Shown here: piece by piece, positions 49,952-60,590 of the stretch
Layout of the letters: the number at the start of each line of letters is the position of its first letter
How positions within the stretch are numbered: the stretch's first letter is position 1
Source: Deltaproteobacteria bacterium
GTDB taxonomy: Bacteria; Myxococcota_A; Polyangia; Polyangiales; Polyangiaceae
Length of the DNA stretch: 64,000 nucleotides
Direction of reading: 5' to 3'
Assembly (NCBI GenBank): GCA_016218915.1
Contig: JACRCQ010000058.1
Location: 1-64,000 of the forward strand
The notes under the pieces: generated by a model
The model's input: only the letters and a program-made list of their open reading frames with translations
Told to the model about the DNA's origin: nothing
Database searches by the model: none
Position numbers and translations under genes: made by a program

Positions 49952-50661
49952 TAGGGAACCTGCTCGGCTCGCAGGCAGAACCCGCAGCCGCGTACCGTGT
50001 GGAGCAGCTTGATCTCGTGGTCCCGATCCACCTTGCTTCGCAGGTGGTGGATGTAGACCCTCACCACGTTGGTCCCAGGATCGAACTGCGTCTCCCACAC
50101 GTTTCGCAGGATGTCGTCCTCGGTCACGACCTGTCCTCGACGCCGCATGAAGTACTCCAGCAGCGCGAACTCCTTGGCCGTGAGCTCGATCCTCCTTCCA
50201 GCGCGCTGGGCCCGTCGCGCCAGCAAGTCCAGCTCGAGATCCGCCACCTTGAGGATCTGCCCACCGTAGTTGTATGCCCTTCGCAGCTGGGCGTGCGTCC
50301 GAGCCAGCAGCTCGTCGAATACGAACGGCTTGGCCAGGTAGTCGTCCGCGCCTGCCTCCAGCCCGGCCACCCGATCCTGCACCGAATCCCGTACGGTCAG
50401 CATCAGGATCGGCAGCGTCACTCCAGCGTTCCGCGCCGCGCTGCAGACCGACAATCCATCCCGATCCGGAAGGGTGAGATCCAGAATTACCAGATCGTGC
50501 TCCGCAGCGAGAATCGCCTCCAGCCCGCTCGCCCCGTCGGCCCGACGATCGACCGAAAAACCTTCCTCCCGGAAACCCCGCAGAAGAACCGCCGCGAGGT
50601 CCGCATCGTCCTCGATGATGAGGAGCCGCACACCGCGGTTTTCGTCGCCTGCGCTTTGCAT
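49951..50661 (-). CDS. OmpR/PhoB-family response regulator
   Basis: 236 residues. The receiver domain has EDD (17-19), phospho-acceptor Asp61 in LVILDLTLPDRDG, Thr in ILMLTVRD, and Lys in DDYLAKPF. The C-terminal winged helix shows ELTAKEFALLEYFMRRRGQV and NVVRVYIHHLRSKVD, the OmpR-type DNA-binding helix. The ATG at 50661 is taken as start; a GTG ten codons later (VRLLIIEDD) is a fair alternative. It is first in a two-gene operon with the kinase. A TTAAC direct repeat lies immediately upstream, suggesting autoregulation. Confidence 0.92.
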   Translation of the reverse strand: MQSAGDENRGVRLLIIEDDADLAAVLLRGFREEGFSVDRRADGASGLEAILAAEHDLVILDLTLPDRDGLSVCSAARNAGVTLPILMLTVRDSVQDRVAGLEAGADDYLAKPFVFDELLARTHAQLRRAYNYGGQILKVADLELDLLARRAQRAGRRIELTAKEFALLEYFMRRRGQVVTEDDILRNVWETQFDPGTNVVRVYIHHLRSKVDRDHEIKLLHTVRGCGFCLRAEQVP

Positions 50662-50663
50662 CG

Positions 50664-50678
50664 TTAACGGGACTTAAC
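50664..50678. promoter_or_regulatory. Tandem direct repeat TTAAC-N5-TTAAC, candidate response-regulator operator
   Basis: TTAAC at 50664-50668 and 50674-50678 are separated by exactly five bases, a 10-bp period on one DNA face. This is the layout of OmpR/PhoB-type sites. The same bases also form the inverted pair GTTAA/TTAAC. It sits in the 67-bp divergent gap, 2 bp from the response regulator start and 50 bp from the receptor start. Confidence 0.55.
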
Positions 50679-50728
50679 TACGCGAGATCCGCCCTGTTGG
50701 GTAGCTTGGCGAGGTTGAGTCCCCTCGC

Positions 50729-53023
50729 ATGAGCAGCAAGCCCCTGGTAGCTCGACCCCTTGACGTGGTCGCGGAATGGTCCAGCAGAGCCGTCCCTGCG
50801 TTCGTGCTCGCTGCCATCGCAACGACCGGCTCGTCCCAGGCCTGGGCACAGACTTCACCTCCCCCGTCCTCCTCCGCAGCGCTCCCTGCCTCCTCTGCCT
50901 CGCCCGCTCCTTCCGCCTCTCCCCACAAGGACAAGAAGCCTGCGAGCGGGGATGCCATCACGGTCGTGGTGACCGGGACGCGCGCACCCACCGAGGCGAT
51001 CGACGTTCCCGCGGACGTGAAGATCGTGGGACCAGAGCGGCTGCGACGTCCAGGCTCCAAGGGCGCGCCCGCTGCGCTCACCGAGATTTCCGGCGTCAAG
51101 CTCAACCCGCGTCAGGAGAACGCGATCTTCACCGACCTGGAGGTGCGTGGGCTCACAGGCAATGCGACGAGCGGTGGCAATGTGCTCGTCTTGCTCGATG
51201 GCATTCCCCAGCGCCGGCTTTCGGGCGCTGCCTATCTTGGTGCGCTCCCCTACGAGTCGATCTGGCGTGAAGAGCTCGTCAAGGGCGCGATGTCTGGGCT
51301 CTACGGACGAAATGCGCTTGCAGGCGCCCTGCAGCTCTTCTCCGACCCCGGCTCCTATGAGAACCGGCTGGAGGTGTCGACCTTCTACGAGCACCCGACT
51401 CGGGATGGTCGCACCGCGCTCAAGTTCTCCGGACCGATCGGCAGTGAGCCGATCTCCGGAACCAAGCTGTCGACCTACTCCATCGCGGGCTCGTACAACC
51501 AGACCGGAGGATGGCAGCCGCGCACGGCGCGCCAGAAGGGCGATGTCTATCTGCATGTGAATCTCGCCCTCTCGGCTCGCGACACGTTGACGCTGCTCAG
51601 CGGATTCTTCACTGGCGCCGAAGAATACGTCTCGCCCGTGCCGGTCGATAACGCAGGTCATCGCCTGCCCGGCGTGCCGCGCAATGCAAATTACGGGATT
51701 CCCGACCAGAACTCCTTGGATCTGCTGGAGACACGCCTCGGAGCCCGTCACACGCGCGCCTGGTCCGAGAACATCACCACCAAGCTGACCGCTGCCTATT
51801 GGCGAGGGGACACCGATTGGAAAATCGGCCGTCCTGACGACCGTCCTGACACGGGTACCATCATGGCCCGCTTCACCGGTAATCGCCGCTCCCTGGAGAT
51901 CTCCACGTTCACCGAGGCCGAGCTGGAGCTGAAAGGTCGATTGACACCAGAGCTGGCAGGGTCGCTCAACGCAGGGGCAAGCTACGAGTACCTGACCTAT
52001 GACATGACCTCCACGGACATCACGACGCAGGCGGAGTTCGCTGCGACCGGAGGGAGGTACACGCGAGGGGTTCCGATCGACTATCTCACCCGTCAGGAGC
52101 CGGGCAGCAGCACGTGGGTGTATTCCGACAAGTCGAAGCGCAACACGTTCGAGCACGACGTCGGCCGCTTCGCTCGCGCGCAGCTGGCCATCGCGGATCG
52201 CGTGTTCGTGTCCGGTGGGGCACGATCGGACTGGTTCAGCCGGACCCAGGAGAACCCAGCGACCGGCGAACGAGCCGAGCGCAGCGACTCCGCCTTCAGC
52301 CCCAGTGCGGGCGTGAGCGTGGCCGTGCTTCGGAGCGCGGACCACAAGCTGAATCTCTTCGGTAACCGCGGACAGGGATTCTCCCCCGTGTTTCGGGCCG
52401 TGAACAACACGCAGTTCGCCGACGTACGCCCGGAATCCAGCCGGAGCATCGAGGTCGGCGCCAAGGCGCTGCTGTGGCGCAAGACCCTGGAGATGACCGC
52501 GGTCCTCTACGAGCTGGACCGCTTCGACATCGTGGCCATGAACCCCGGCACGAAGCTGCAAGAGAACGTCGGTGACTGGCGCATTCGCGGAGTTGAGACT
52601 GACGTGCGCGTCCGACCCATTCGACCGCTGACGGTCTACGCGGGATTTGCCCATCGAGACCCGATCATCGGGCGCTACTACGCCAACCCGGCGCTGCAGG
52701 GCAACAAGATCCCCTTCATCTCCAACCAGATCCTGTCCGCCGGCGTCGAAGGCAAAGCCCCCTTCGACATGGGAGCAGGGACTGAAGTGCGTTACTACTC
52801 CAGCTTCTATGGCAACGAGCAGAACAGCTTCAAGCTGCCTGCTTATGCGCTTTGGGACCTCTGGATGTTCTACGACGCCACCAAGAGCATTCGCGTCGCG
52901 GCCTTCGTCAAGAACATCCTCGACACCGACTACTTCTCGACCGTGTTCAACGGTGTCAGGAACGGCTCGGCTTTCGTAGGCACGCCGCGAACCTACGGTG
53001 TCTCCCTTCGCGGGAAGTTCTAG
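50729..53023 (+). CDS. TonB-dependent outer-membrane receptor
   Basis: 764 residues. A long signal region ends near SSQAWA-QTS (about residue 40), followed by a Ser/Pro/Ala-rich linker with lysines. The plug domain (about 75-210) includes VVVTGTRAPTEAIDV, EISGVKLNPRQENAIF and NVLVLLDGIPQRR, then GAMSGLYGRNALAGALQLFS, the standard plug motifs. A 22-strand-type barrel ends in LRGKF with terminal Phe. The ligand is not evident; the fold is that of siderophore, cobalamin or metal-chelate receptors. It is followed with zero spacing by an MFS transporter, and is divergent from a two-component system. Confidence 0.93.
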   Translation: MSSKPLVARPLDVVAEWSSRAVPAFVLAAIATTGSSQAWAQTSPPPSSSAALPASSASPAPSASPHKDKKPASGDAITVVVTGTRAPTEAIDVPADVKIVGPERLRRPGSKGAPAALTEISGVKLNPRQENAIFTDLEVRGLTGNATSGGNVLVLLDGIPQRRLSGAAYLGALPYESIWREELVKGAMSGLYGRNALAGALQLFSDPGSYENRLEVSTFYEHPTRDGRTALKFSGPIGSEPISGTKLSTYSIAGSYNQTGGWQPRTARQKGDVYLHVNLALSARDTLTLLSGFFTGAEEYVSPVPVDNAGHRLPGVPRNANYGIPDQNSLDLLETRLGARHTRAWSENITTKLTAAYWRGDTDWKIGRPDDRPDTGTIMARFTGNRRSLEISTFTEAELELKGRLTPELAGSLNAGASYEYLTYDMTSTDITTQAEFAATGGRYTRGVPIDYLTRQEPGSSTWVYSDKSKRNTFEHDVGRFARAQLAIADRVFVSGGARSDWFSRTQENPATGERAERSDSAFSPSAGVSVAVLRSADHKLNLFGNRGQGFSPVFRAVNNTQFADVRPESSRSIEVGAKALLWRKTLEMTAVLYELDRFDIVAMNPGTKLQENVGDWRIRGVETDVRVRPIRPLTVYAGFAHRDPIIGRYYANPALQGNKIPFISNQILSAGVEGKAPFDMGAGTEVRYYSSFYGNEQNSFKLPAYALWDLWMFYDATKSIRVAAFVKNILDTDYFSTVFNGVRNGSAFVGTPRTYGVSLRGKF

Positions 53024-54370
53024 ATGCGTGACTCTGGCCCAGGCACACCTCTGCCTGCCGAGTACCTCCCCACCTTCCGTCGCCATCTCGTCTATGCGCT
53101 TCTGAACGCTGCCGCTGCCGGAATCCTCGCCAATGCACCCATGATGGCGCTCAAGGCCCTGTCCGGCCCCAGCTGGCAGATGGTCCTGCAGATGACCATC
53201 TCCAGCATCGGGATGTTCCTCGTGCTCTACCTGGGCGGGGCGATGGCAGAGCGACCCAAGATGCCCTGGGTCGTCGTTCCAGGTCTGGTGTGCGCAGGCA
53301 CCTGCTTCGGAATGGCCATGACCAGGAACGTGTTCTTGTTCCTCACCCTGTCCGGGCTCGGGGCCCTGTTCGAGAACGTCGCCAGCCCGGCCATGACTGC
53401 CATCATCCGCTCGAACTATCCAGCCACCCATCGGGGAGCCGCAACCGGCACCATTCGCGGGTGGTGCTCAGTCACCTTCCTGGCCTCTTGCCTGCTGTCC
53501 GCCTGGCTCCTGGATCAGGCGCCAAAGACCGCGGAGCGCATGATCCCTGCGCAGCTCGCTGCAGCGGGCGCGCTATGGGCGATTGGGGTCCTGGCCTTCT
53601 CGACCATTCGCGTGCGCGGCGAAGTCGAGACCCGCTCGAGCCTCGTGCAGGGCCTGGGGCGCCCCTTGCGGGAAGCCTGGGACATCGGCAAGCGAGACGA
53701 CCGTTTCAGGCGCTACCTCGGAATCGGGCTGCTCTACTCTTTTGGCGGGATGATCTTTGCCTCGTTCATTCCCGTGCTGGCCACCAAGGACTTGAAGTGC
53801 ACCTACCTCGTGTCCACGCTTCTGGTCCACGGGATCCCGGGAATTGTCGCCTTCTTCTCCACGGGTATCATCGGACGCTGGATCGATCGCACGAATCCCT
53901 GGCAGTCCTGGCGTTGGATCCGTCTGGGATGGGGGCTGGACCCACTGCTGCTCGCTGCCACGCCTGCGATCATGGCATGGTCCCCTCCGATGGCTCTTGC
54001 AGTCGCATCGCTGGCTCGCGTAGTGCGTGGCACGGTGATGGGAGGGTCGTGGATCCTTTGGTGGCAGCTGGGCGTGAATCACTTCGCGCCCCTGGGAAGC
54101 GACACGGCCCGCTACCAGGGTATGGTCCTGTTCATCAACGGCTTCGCACGTCTCCTGGGCCCCCTCGTCGGTGCCTGGGTATTGCTGGCCGGGAGAATCG
54201 AAGGGGTGTTCGTGCTCGGCGGGCTGGTCGTCCTGCTGTCCGCGCTGCTCAGCTCCCGGGAGCTCGCCCGCGAGAGGAAGGACGCCCGACTGGCCACCAT
54301 GGCTCGGTTCGAGGCGCAGGGTGCTCAGGCCTGCCCGGAATCGACAGCACCTTCGCCCACCCAGCAATGA
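53024..54370 (+). CDS. MFS transporter coupled to the TonB receptor
   Basis: 448 residues, about 12 membrane segments. ATG 53024 immediately follows the receptor stop, so translation is likely coupled. MFS loop motifs appear as YLGGAMAERPKMPW and GIIGRWIDRTNPWQSW. NYPATHRGAATGTIRGWCSV is a conserved loop in many exporters. Given the context it probably moves the receptor's ligand across the inner membrane, by import or as an exporter of a related compound. The last 46 bp overlap the convergent radical SAM gene. Substrate unknown. Confidence 0.85.
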   Translation: MRDSGPGTPLPAEYLPTFRRHLVYALLNAAAAGILANAPMMALKALSGPSWQMVLQMTISSIGMFLVLYLGGAMAERPKMPWVVVPGLVCAGTCFGMAMTRNVFLFLTLSGLGALFENVASPAMTAIIRSNYPATHRGAATGTIRGWCSVTFLASCLLSAWLLDQAPKTAERMIPAQLAAAGALWAIGVLAFSTIRVRGEVETRSSLVQGLGRPLREAWDIGKRDDRFRRYLGIGLLYSFGGMIFASFIPVLATKDLKCTYLVSTLLVHGIPGIVAFFSTGIIGRWIDRTNPWQSWRWIRLGWGLDPLLLAATPAIMAWSPPMALAVASLARVVRGTVMGGSWILWWQLGVNHFAPLGSDTARYQGMVLFINGFARLLGPLVGAWVLLAGRIEGVFVLGGLVVLLSALLSSRELARERKDARLATMARFEAQGAQACPESTAPSPTQQ

Positions 54371-55482
54371 ACGTCAGGATGGTAGAACAGCCTGCGGTCC
54401 TGCACGCCGACCAGCATGGGCTTGCAGTGCGAGCGCACCGGACATGAGGAGCACTTCCCAAAGGCGCTCTGCTTGACGGCCATGTAGTCGTCCTGCTGCG
54501 TCGCTCCCCGGAACCATCGCAGCGGGTGGAACGTCTCGAACATCTTCTTGAAGGATCCGCCCGGAAATGCCCCTATCTCGGGCAGCTGCTGCTGGGCAAC
54601 CACAGCGCCGTCCGGCTTCAATGCGAACGGGAGCACGCTTGCGCGGGCCTGTGCGGCAGCCAGCTGATCGTACTCCCTTGCGCGACCCAGCTCGAACAGC
54701 AGCCGGGCGTACATCGGGTTGGCGAGGATGAACCGCGTGCGGAATTCCTCGTGCCGATCCCGGACCGAATCGAGGAAGTTCAGAGCCTCCACCAGGACTG
54801 CCCGGTATTCGCTCGCCAGGAGCAGCTGATTCCAGGGGCTCTCCGGATCCGGATGATGGCCCGCCAGAGTGCCTGCGCCGCCCACATCTCCGCGAATTCC
54901 GACCTGCAGCACGAGCCTGTCAAACCCCTCATCGAGCATCATCCGCATCGTGTCGACCACGTGGGGCGCGTTGTGCTCCACCAGGATCACCAGGGGAATG
55001 ACGAGGATTCCGCTGTCTCTCGCCTCTCGCATGGCTGCGAGCGTGTCCTGAAAGCTCCCTCGCCTGCGCAGCTCGTCTTGCACCGCTTCTGGCCCGTCGA
55101 TGGTCAGGCGCAAGGCGTCCACCTGGGCGTTGCGGAACAGCTTGATCTTGTCGCTCGGCACATCTCCGCGGATCGCACAGGCCACGTGCTTGACGAGCCC
55201 TCGCGTCTTCAGATCCCGGACCGTGTCGAGGATGGTCAGGAACGGGTCCGTGAACTCGGCCTGGCGCGGATAGAAGGTGATATGCGCGTCGCGAGCGGTC
55301 TCCTCGGCAAAGCTCACGAAGGAGTAAAGCGCCTCTGCGCACGCTTCGAGCCCGAGGTCAGGCTTGTCCTGCACCGATGCTTCCGGAACGCATCGCCTGC
55401 ATGTGTAGTCGCACCTGGAGTTGATGAACCACTCCAGATGGCAGACGGAGCCGGGCCTTGTGTCGGATGTCGAGTCGCTCAT
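54325..55482 (-). CDS. Radical SAM protein with SPASM-like C-terminal cysteines
   Basis: 385 residues from ATG 55482. The SAM-binding 4Fe-4S motif is CDYTCRRC (Cys24, Cys28, Cys31: CxxxCxxC). The usual GGEP element is replaced by FYPRQAEFTDPF. The last 45 residues contain Cys344, Cys347, Cys353 and Cys373 (KCSSCPVRSHCKPM ... DVHCW), a SPASM/twitch-like auxiliary cluster. Such proteins often modify peptides or proteins; no precursor peptide is visible beside it. It lies 34 bp downstream of the DUF882 gene and overlaps the MFS gene by 46 bp convergently. Could alternatively be an anaerobic-maturase-like enzyme. Confidence 0.8.
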   Translation of the reverse strand: MSDSTSDTRPGSVCHLEWFINSRCDYTCRRCVPEASVQDKPDLGLEACAEALYSFVSFAEETARDAHITFYPRQAEFTDPFLTILDTVRDLKTRGLVKHVACAIRGDVPSDKIKLFRNAQVDALRLTIDGPEAVQDELRRRGSFQDTLAAMREARDSGILVIPLVILVEHNAPHVVDTMRMMLDEGFDRLVLQVGIRGDVGGAGTLAGHHPDPESPWNQLLLASEYRAVLVEALNFLDSVRDRHEEFRTRFILANPMYARLLFELGRAREYDQLAAAQARASVLPFALKPDGAVVAQQQLPEIGAFPGGSFKKMFETFHPLRWFRGATQQDDYMAVKQSAFGKCSSCPVRSHCKPMLVGVQDRRLFYHPDVHCWVGEGAVDSGQA

Positions 55483-55516
55483 GGACGAGATGCTCCTCTG
55501 CAGCTGGCCGCACCAC

Positions 55517-56134
55517 CTAGTGTCCCACCCAGTGCCTCTTGGGCCCAGCGTCAGCATGCACGAACCGGTCGTTGGCGTTCGGGTAGTAGCCGATGCCGCC
55601 GTTCCAGCCGCCGTCCTCGATCGCTTCACGCAGCTGCTTTGTGGTCATGCCCTCGATTCGAAAGTCGACCGCATTGCCGAGCGAGTGCTGGCTGTGCGAG
55701 GCCACGCGACGCCCCTTCTTCCTGAGCTGCTCGTTCAGCTTCCAGCTCCGGTAGCCGGACACGATGTCGATGCGAGCCGGCGGCCGGTCCTTTGCAAGCT
55801 TGCGCAGCAGACCGAGCAGCACAGGGTCGATGGCTGTGCTGCTGCCTGTGACCCGGTCCTCCAGGAACGTCGCAAAGCGCTCTGGTGACGGCTCCTCTGC
55901 AGACAGGGGCACTGCCTCGCCCGAGTGCGTGTTGAACAGCGTGCCGAGCGTGGGGAGCGGCTGTGCGGCCTCGACCTGCAGGTCGTCGCCCAGCTCTTTG
56001 CGCGTTGCCAGCCCCAGGGACGGGGAAGGGCGCGATGGCTCGGTGCCAAGCTCGACCGACGCAAAGGGGGCGATGAGTAAAGCAGCCATGGGCCCGGCAA
56101 GGGAACGCCAGACCCACGTCAGGGCTGCAGGCAT
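55517..56134 (-). CDS. DUF882/M15-type peptidoglycan peptidase (YcbK/MepK-like)
   Basis: 205 residues from ATG 56134; a TTG at 56143 overlapping the ftsH stop is possible. An N-terminal hydrophobic segment (LAGPMAALLIAPFASVELG) acts as a signal or anchor. The C-terminal domain has VSGYRSWKLNEQLRKKG, the zinc motif SQHSLGNAVDF (His150, Asp157) and RFVHAD (His192), as in M15 D,D- or L,D-type peptidases that trim peptidoglycan cross-links. It lies 5 bp downstream of ftsH in the same operon, which links envelope proteolysis with wall remodelling. Bond specificity is unknown. Confidence 0.85.
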   Translation of the reverse strand: MPAALTWVWRSLAGPMAALLIAPFASVELGTEPSRPSPSLGLATRKELGDDLQVEAAQPLPTLGTLFNTHSGEAVPLSAEEPSPERFATFLEDRVTGSSTAIDPVLLGLLRKLAKDRPPARIDIVSGYRSWKLNEQLRKKGRRVASHSQHSLGNAVDFRIEGMTTKQLREAIEDGGWNGGIGYYPNANDRFVHADAGPKRHWVGH

Positions 56135-56139
56135 GGGGA

Positions 56140-58077
<1,938 letters not shown>

Positions 58078-58165
58078 GTGAGCCTCAGGGGGCAACCATA
58101 CGCCCTTGCGAGCTAATGATGGAGTCTGCCACCAGTTGTGCAAGACGTCGACTTATCGATCATGC

Positions 58166-59059
58166 TCATTTTTCTGGGGGAACGATTGGGGGTGCTCGCT
58201 TCGATGCCCGAGGGCGCGCTTCGATCACGATCGACCCTGCCTTTGGATCGAATCGAGCCGTTCTTCCGCCCGGAAGCGCCACGCGAATCGACCTGCCCCC
58301 CTCCGCCGCCCGGGCCATGGCCTGAAGCTGGGCTCGTTTGAGCGCAGGGGTCGGGCTCGGAAGCCCCAAGGCGCCGAGATCGTCTGCGAGATCGCACAGA
58401 TGCTCCACGATCCGAGGCGACAGCCGCTCCAACACCGGCATCACGTCCAGCCGAACGGAAACCCGTAAATGATGTCGGTCCTCGTTGGTTGGATCGGTCG
58501 AGTAGGGGACCCCATGACGCTCCAGGTGCCGCATCACGTCCGAGCGTCTCGCCCGGATCAATGGACGGATCAGGTCCCCAGCCTGAGGGGGCAGCGCAGC
58601 GACCCCTGCCGGCCCTGACCCCTGCAAGAGCCGGATCAAGACCGTTTCCGCGCGGTCGTCCGCGTGGTGGCCCAGGGCGATCCGGGCTGCCCCCAGCCGT
58701 TCTGCCGCATGTCGCAGGGCCCCCAGACGCCCCTCCCTGGCCCGGGCCATCAGATTCGCCCCCCTCCCCACGCTCAGACGCACGGTCTCGAACTGCATGC
58801 CCCACGAACCCAACACCCCGGCCGCCTGCTCCAACTCCGAGCCGGCTTCTGCCCGCAGCCCATGGTCCACCCCGAGCGCAGATACTTCAAAACCGAGACG
58901 CTCCCGTAGCCGCCACAGCACATGCGCCAAGGCGATCGAGTCCGGCCCACCGGACACGCCCACCAGAACCGTGTCACCCCGCTCGATCAACCCCTCCTCC
59001 CGGACCGTCCGCTCGACCAGCTTGAACAGGGCAGGGGGGTGGCTGCGCTGGCTCGTCAT
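58166..59059 (-). CDS. tilS: tRNA(Ile)-lysidine synthetase
   Basis: 297 residues from ATG 59059, fixed by the ATGA overlap with the upstream gene. The PP-loop is VGVSGGPDSIALAHVL (SGGPDS at 36-41). GVDHGLRAEAGSELEQA and ALGHHADDRAETVLIRLLQG are diagnostic of TilS. The protein is short relative to the E. coli enzyme, lacking most of the C-terminal domains, a form found in many bacteria. TilS converts the CAU anticodon of tRNA-Ile2 to lysidine-AU and is normally essential. It is 88 bp upstream of ftsH. Confidence 0.93.
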   Translation of the reverse strand: MTSQRSHPPALFKLVERTVREEGLIERGDTVLVGVSGGPDSIALAHVLWRLRERLGFEVSALGVDHGLRAEAGSELEQAAGVLGSWGMQFETVRLSVGRGANLMARAREGRLGALRHAAERLGAARIALGHHADDRAETVLIRLLQGSGPAGVAALPPQAGDLIRPLIRARRSDVMRHLERHGVPYSTDPTNEDRHHLRVSVRLDVMPVLERLSPRIVEHLCDLADDLGALGLPSPTPALKRAQLQAMARAAEGGRSIRVALPGGRTARFDPKAGSIVIEARPRASKRAPPIVPPEK

Positions 59060-59253
59060 CACCCCACCTCGAATTCCTTGCAGAACACCACCTTCTCGAC
59101 CTTGGAGAGGTCCACGTCGAGGTGGTCTCCGTTGGGATAGGCGTGGGCGCAGGCCCGTCGATCCGGGTCGTACGCCATGCAGGCCTCGCACCCGAACCGG
59201 AACGAGTACCGCTCCGCCTCTCGGCGCAAGCGCTCGTCGACGCGGGTGATCAT
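59059..59253 (-). CDS. Small conserved-looking Cys protein between rlmD and tilS
   Basis: 64 residues. Both ends are fixed by 4-bp ATGA overlaps (with rlmD and with tilS), which strongly supports a real gene. It carries four Cys: FRFGCEACMAYDPDRRACAH and VEKVVFCKEFEVG. Charged residues dominate and there is no signal peptide. The pattern could bind zinc or an iron-sulphur cluster. No known family is recognised. Its position between two RNA-modification enzymes suggests a role near RNA modification or simply regulation of coupling. Confidence 0.75.
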   Translation of the reverse strand: MITRVDERLRREAERYSFRFGCEACMAYDPDRRACAHAYPNGDHLDVDLSKVEKVVFCKEFEVG

Positions 59254-60590
59254 GCTCGCGTCTCCACGCGGCGATCCAACACCACCAGCGTCTCGATGTG
59301 GCTCGTGTGGGGGAACATCTCAAAAAGATCGATCGACACCGCGTGCCACCGTCGCCCTTCACCCTGGAGCAAGCCGAGGTCCCTGGCGAGCGTTGCAGGA
59401 TCGCACGAGACCATCACCACCCTTCGTGCCCGGCTGACCGCGATCCGTTTGCATGCGTCCGGCGCTCCGACGCGCGGAGGGTCGAGGACCACCACCCGCA
59501 CCGAGGAAGGGATCTGCACGTGGTTCGCATCAGCGCAGACCAGCTTCGCGCGCAGCTCCCTTGCTGCCAGGTTCTTGCGCGCAGCCTCGATCGCGCGAGC
59601 ATCTCCCTCGACCGCCTCGAGCTTGTCCGTTCTTCGTGCGATCGCCAGGGTGAGGTTTCCAGCTCCGCAGAACAGCTCCAGCGTGCTCGCAGCTTCGGGC
59701 ACGCTTTCTGCCACGCGTGCGGCCAGCCGCGCACTCATCGCCTCGTGCGCCTGGGTGAATCCCCCTGCTGACGTCAGCAGCGGCAATCCGTCGACGGCAC
59801 GGCTCACGCCCGACGGATCTCCGATCACCGCAGGCTCCTTGGACCCTTCGATCCAGATCTCAGCGCCAGCCCAGCGTCCAGCATGGACATGACGTTCCGC
59901 GCCCGCAAAGACTCCGGCCGCAAGCTCTCCCTTCCATCGAAGCGCCACTGCCGGCAATCCGCCTGCGCCGATCTGCAAGGTCAGCTCGCCAGATCCGGAC
60001 GATCCCGCAAGCCACGTGGAGAGGTGCGGCAGTGCTGCTTCGATCGCCGGGTTCGCAACCAGGCAGGTGTCGACCTCGATCAGATCGTGGCTCCGCGGCG
60101 CCCGGTAGCCCACGACCACGCCTCCCCGAACGGATTGCGCTCCGAGCCTGATCCGGTTGCGATAACGCTCGGTGTCGTCAGCATGGTGCACACGCACGAT
60201 CGCAGAGAGCCCATCGAGCCCGGGCACGCGCGCGAGATTCTGCAGGACCAGCTCTTCCCGATGACGGCGCTGCGCATCGATCGACAGGTGCATCAGATCG
60301 CAGCCGCCGCAGCGCTCGGCATGGGGGCAGGGGGGCGGGACGCGATCCGGCGACGGCTCGACAATGCGCACGATGCGAGCGCGGAGCGTGGCTTGCGCCT
60401 GGAGCAGCTCTGCATCCACGACGTCGCCCGGCGCTGCCCCAGGCACCAGGATCATGCGCGATCGCCCGTCAATTTCAGAGCGCGCGAGCCCGTCGCCGCC
60501 CCCGGCCAGGCCGGTGACGTGCAGGCGGATGGGCGCTGATGCTCGCCGCTTTGGACTGGAAGCTGCGCGACCCCGGCGAAGGTCAGCCAT
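59250..60590 (-). CDS. rlmD: 23S rRNA (uracil-5-)-methyltransferase, RlmD/RumA type
   Basis: 446 residues from ATG 60590 (a GTG one codon earlier is possible). A TRAM domain is at about 20-80. The 4Fe-4S site is PPCPHAERCGGCDLMHL (Cys88, Cys94, Cys97) with a later Cys. The SAM site is LELFCGAGNLTLAIARR; VVLDPPRVGAPD and the catalytic MVSCDPATLARDL complete the RumA pattern. It methylates a specific uridine in 23S rRNA (U1939 in E. coli). The start overlaps the stop of the upstream lipoprotein gene by 8 bp. Confidence 0.9.
   Translation of the reverse strand: MADLRRGRAASSPKRRASAPIRLHVTGLAGGGDGLARSEIDGRSRMILVPGAAPGDVVDAELLQAQATLRARIVRIVEPSPDRVPPPCPHAERCGGCDLMHLSIDAQRRHREELVLQNLARVPGLDGLSAIVRVHHADDTERYRNRIRLGAQSVRGGVVVGYRAPRSHDLIEVDTCLVANPAIEAALPHLSTWLAGSSGSGELTLQIGAGGLPAVALRWKGELAAGVFAGAERHVHAGRWAGAEIWIEGSKEPAVIGDPSGVSRAVDGLPLLTSAGGFTQAHEAMSARLAARVAESVPEAASTLELFCGAGNLTLAIARRTDKLEAVEGDARAIEAARKNLAARELRAKLVCADANHVQIPSSVRVVVLDPPRVGAPDACKRIAVSRARRVVMVSCDPATLARDLGLLQGEGRRWHAVSIDLFEMFPHTSHIETLVVLDRRVETRA

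Noticed and set aside
50855..53431. Long minus-strand frame opposite the TonB receptor
   Set aside because: Receptor plug and barrel motifs on the plus strand leave no doubt; the opposite frame is a shadow.
47638..55482. Possible siderophore or RiPP biosynthetic cluster
   Set aside because: No synthetase, precursor peptide or tailoring set besides one radical SAM protein; only uptake-type genes are visible.
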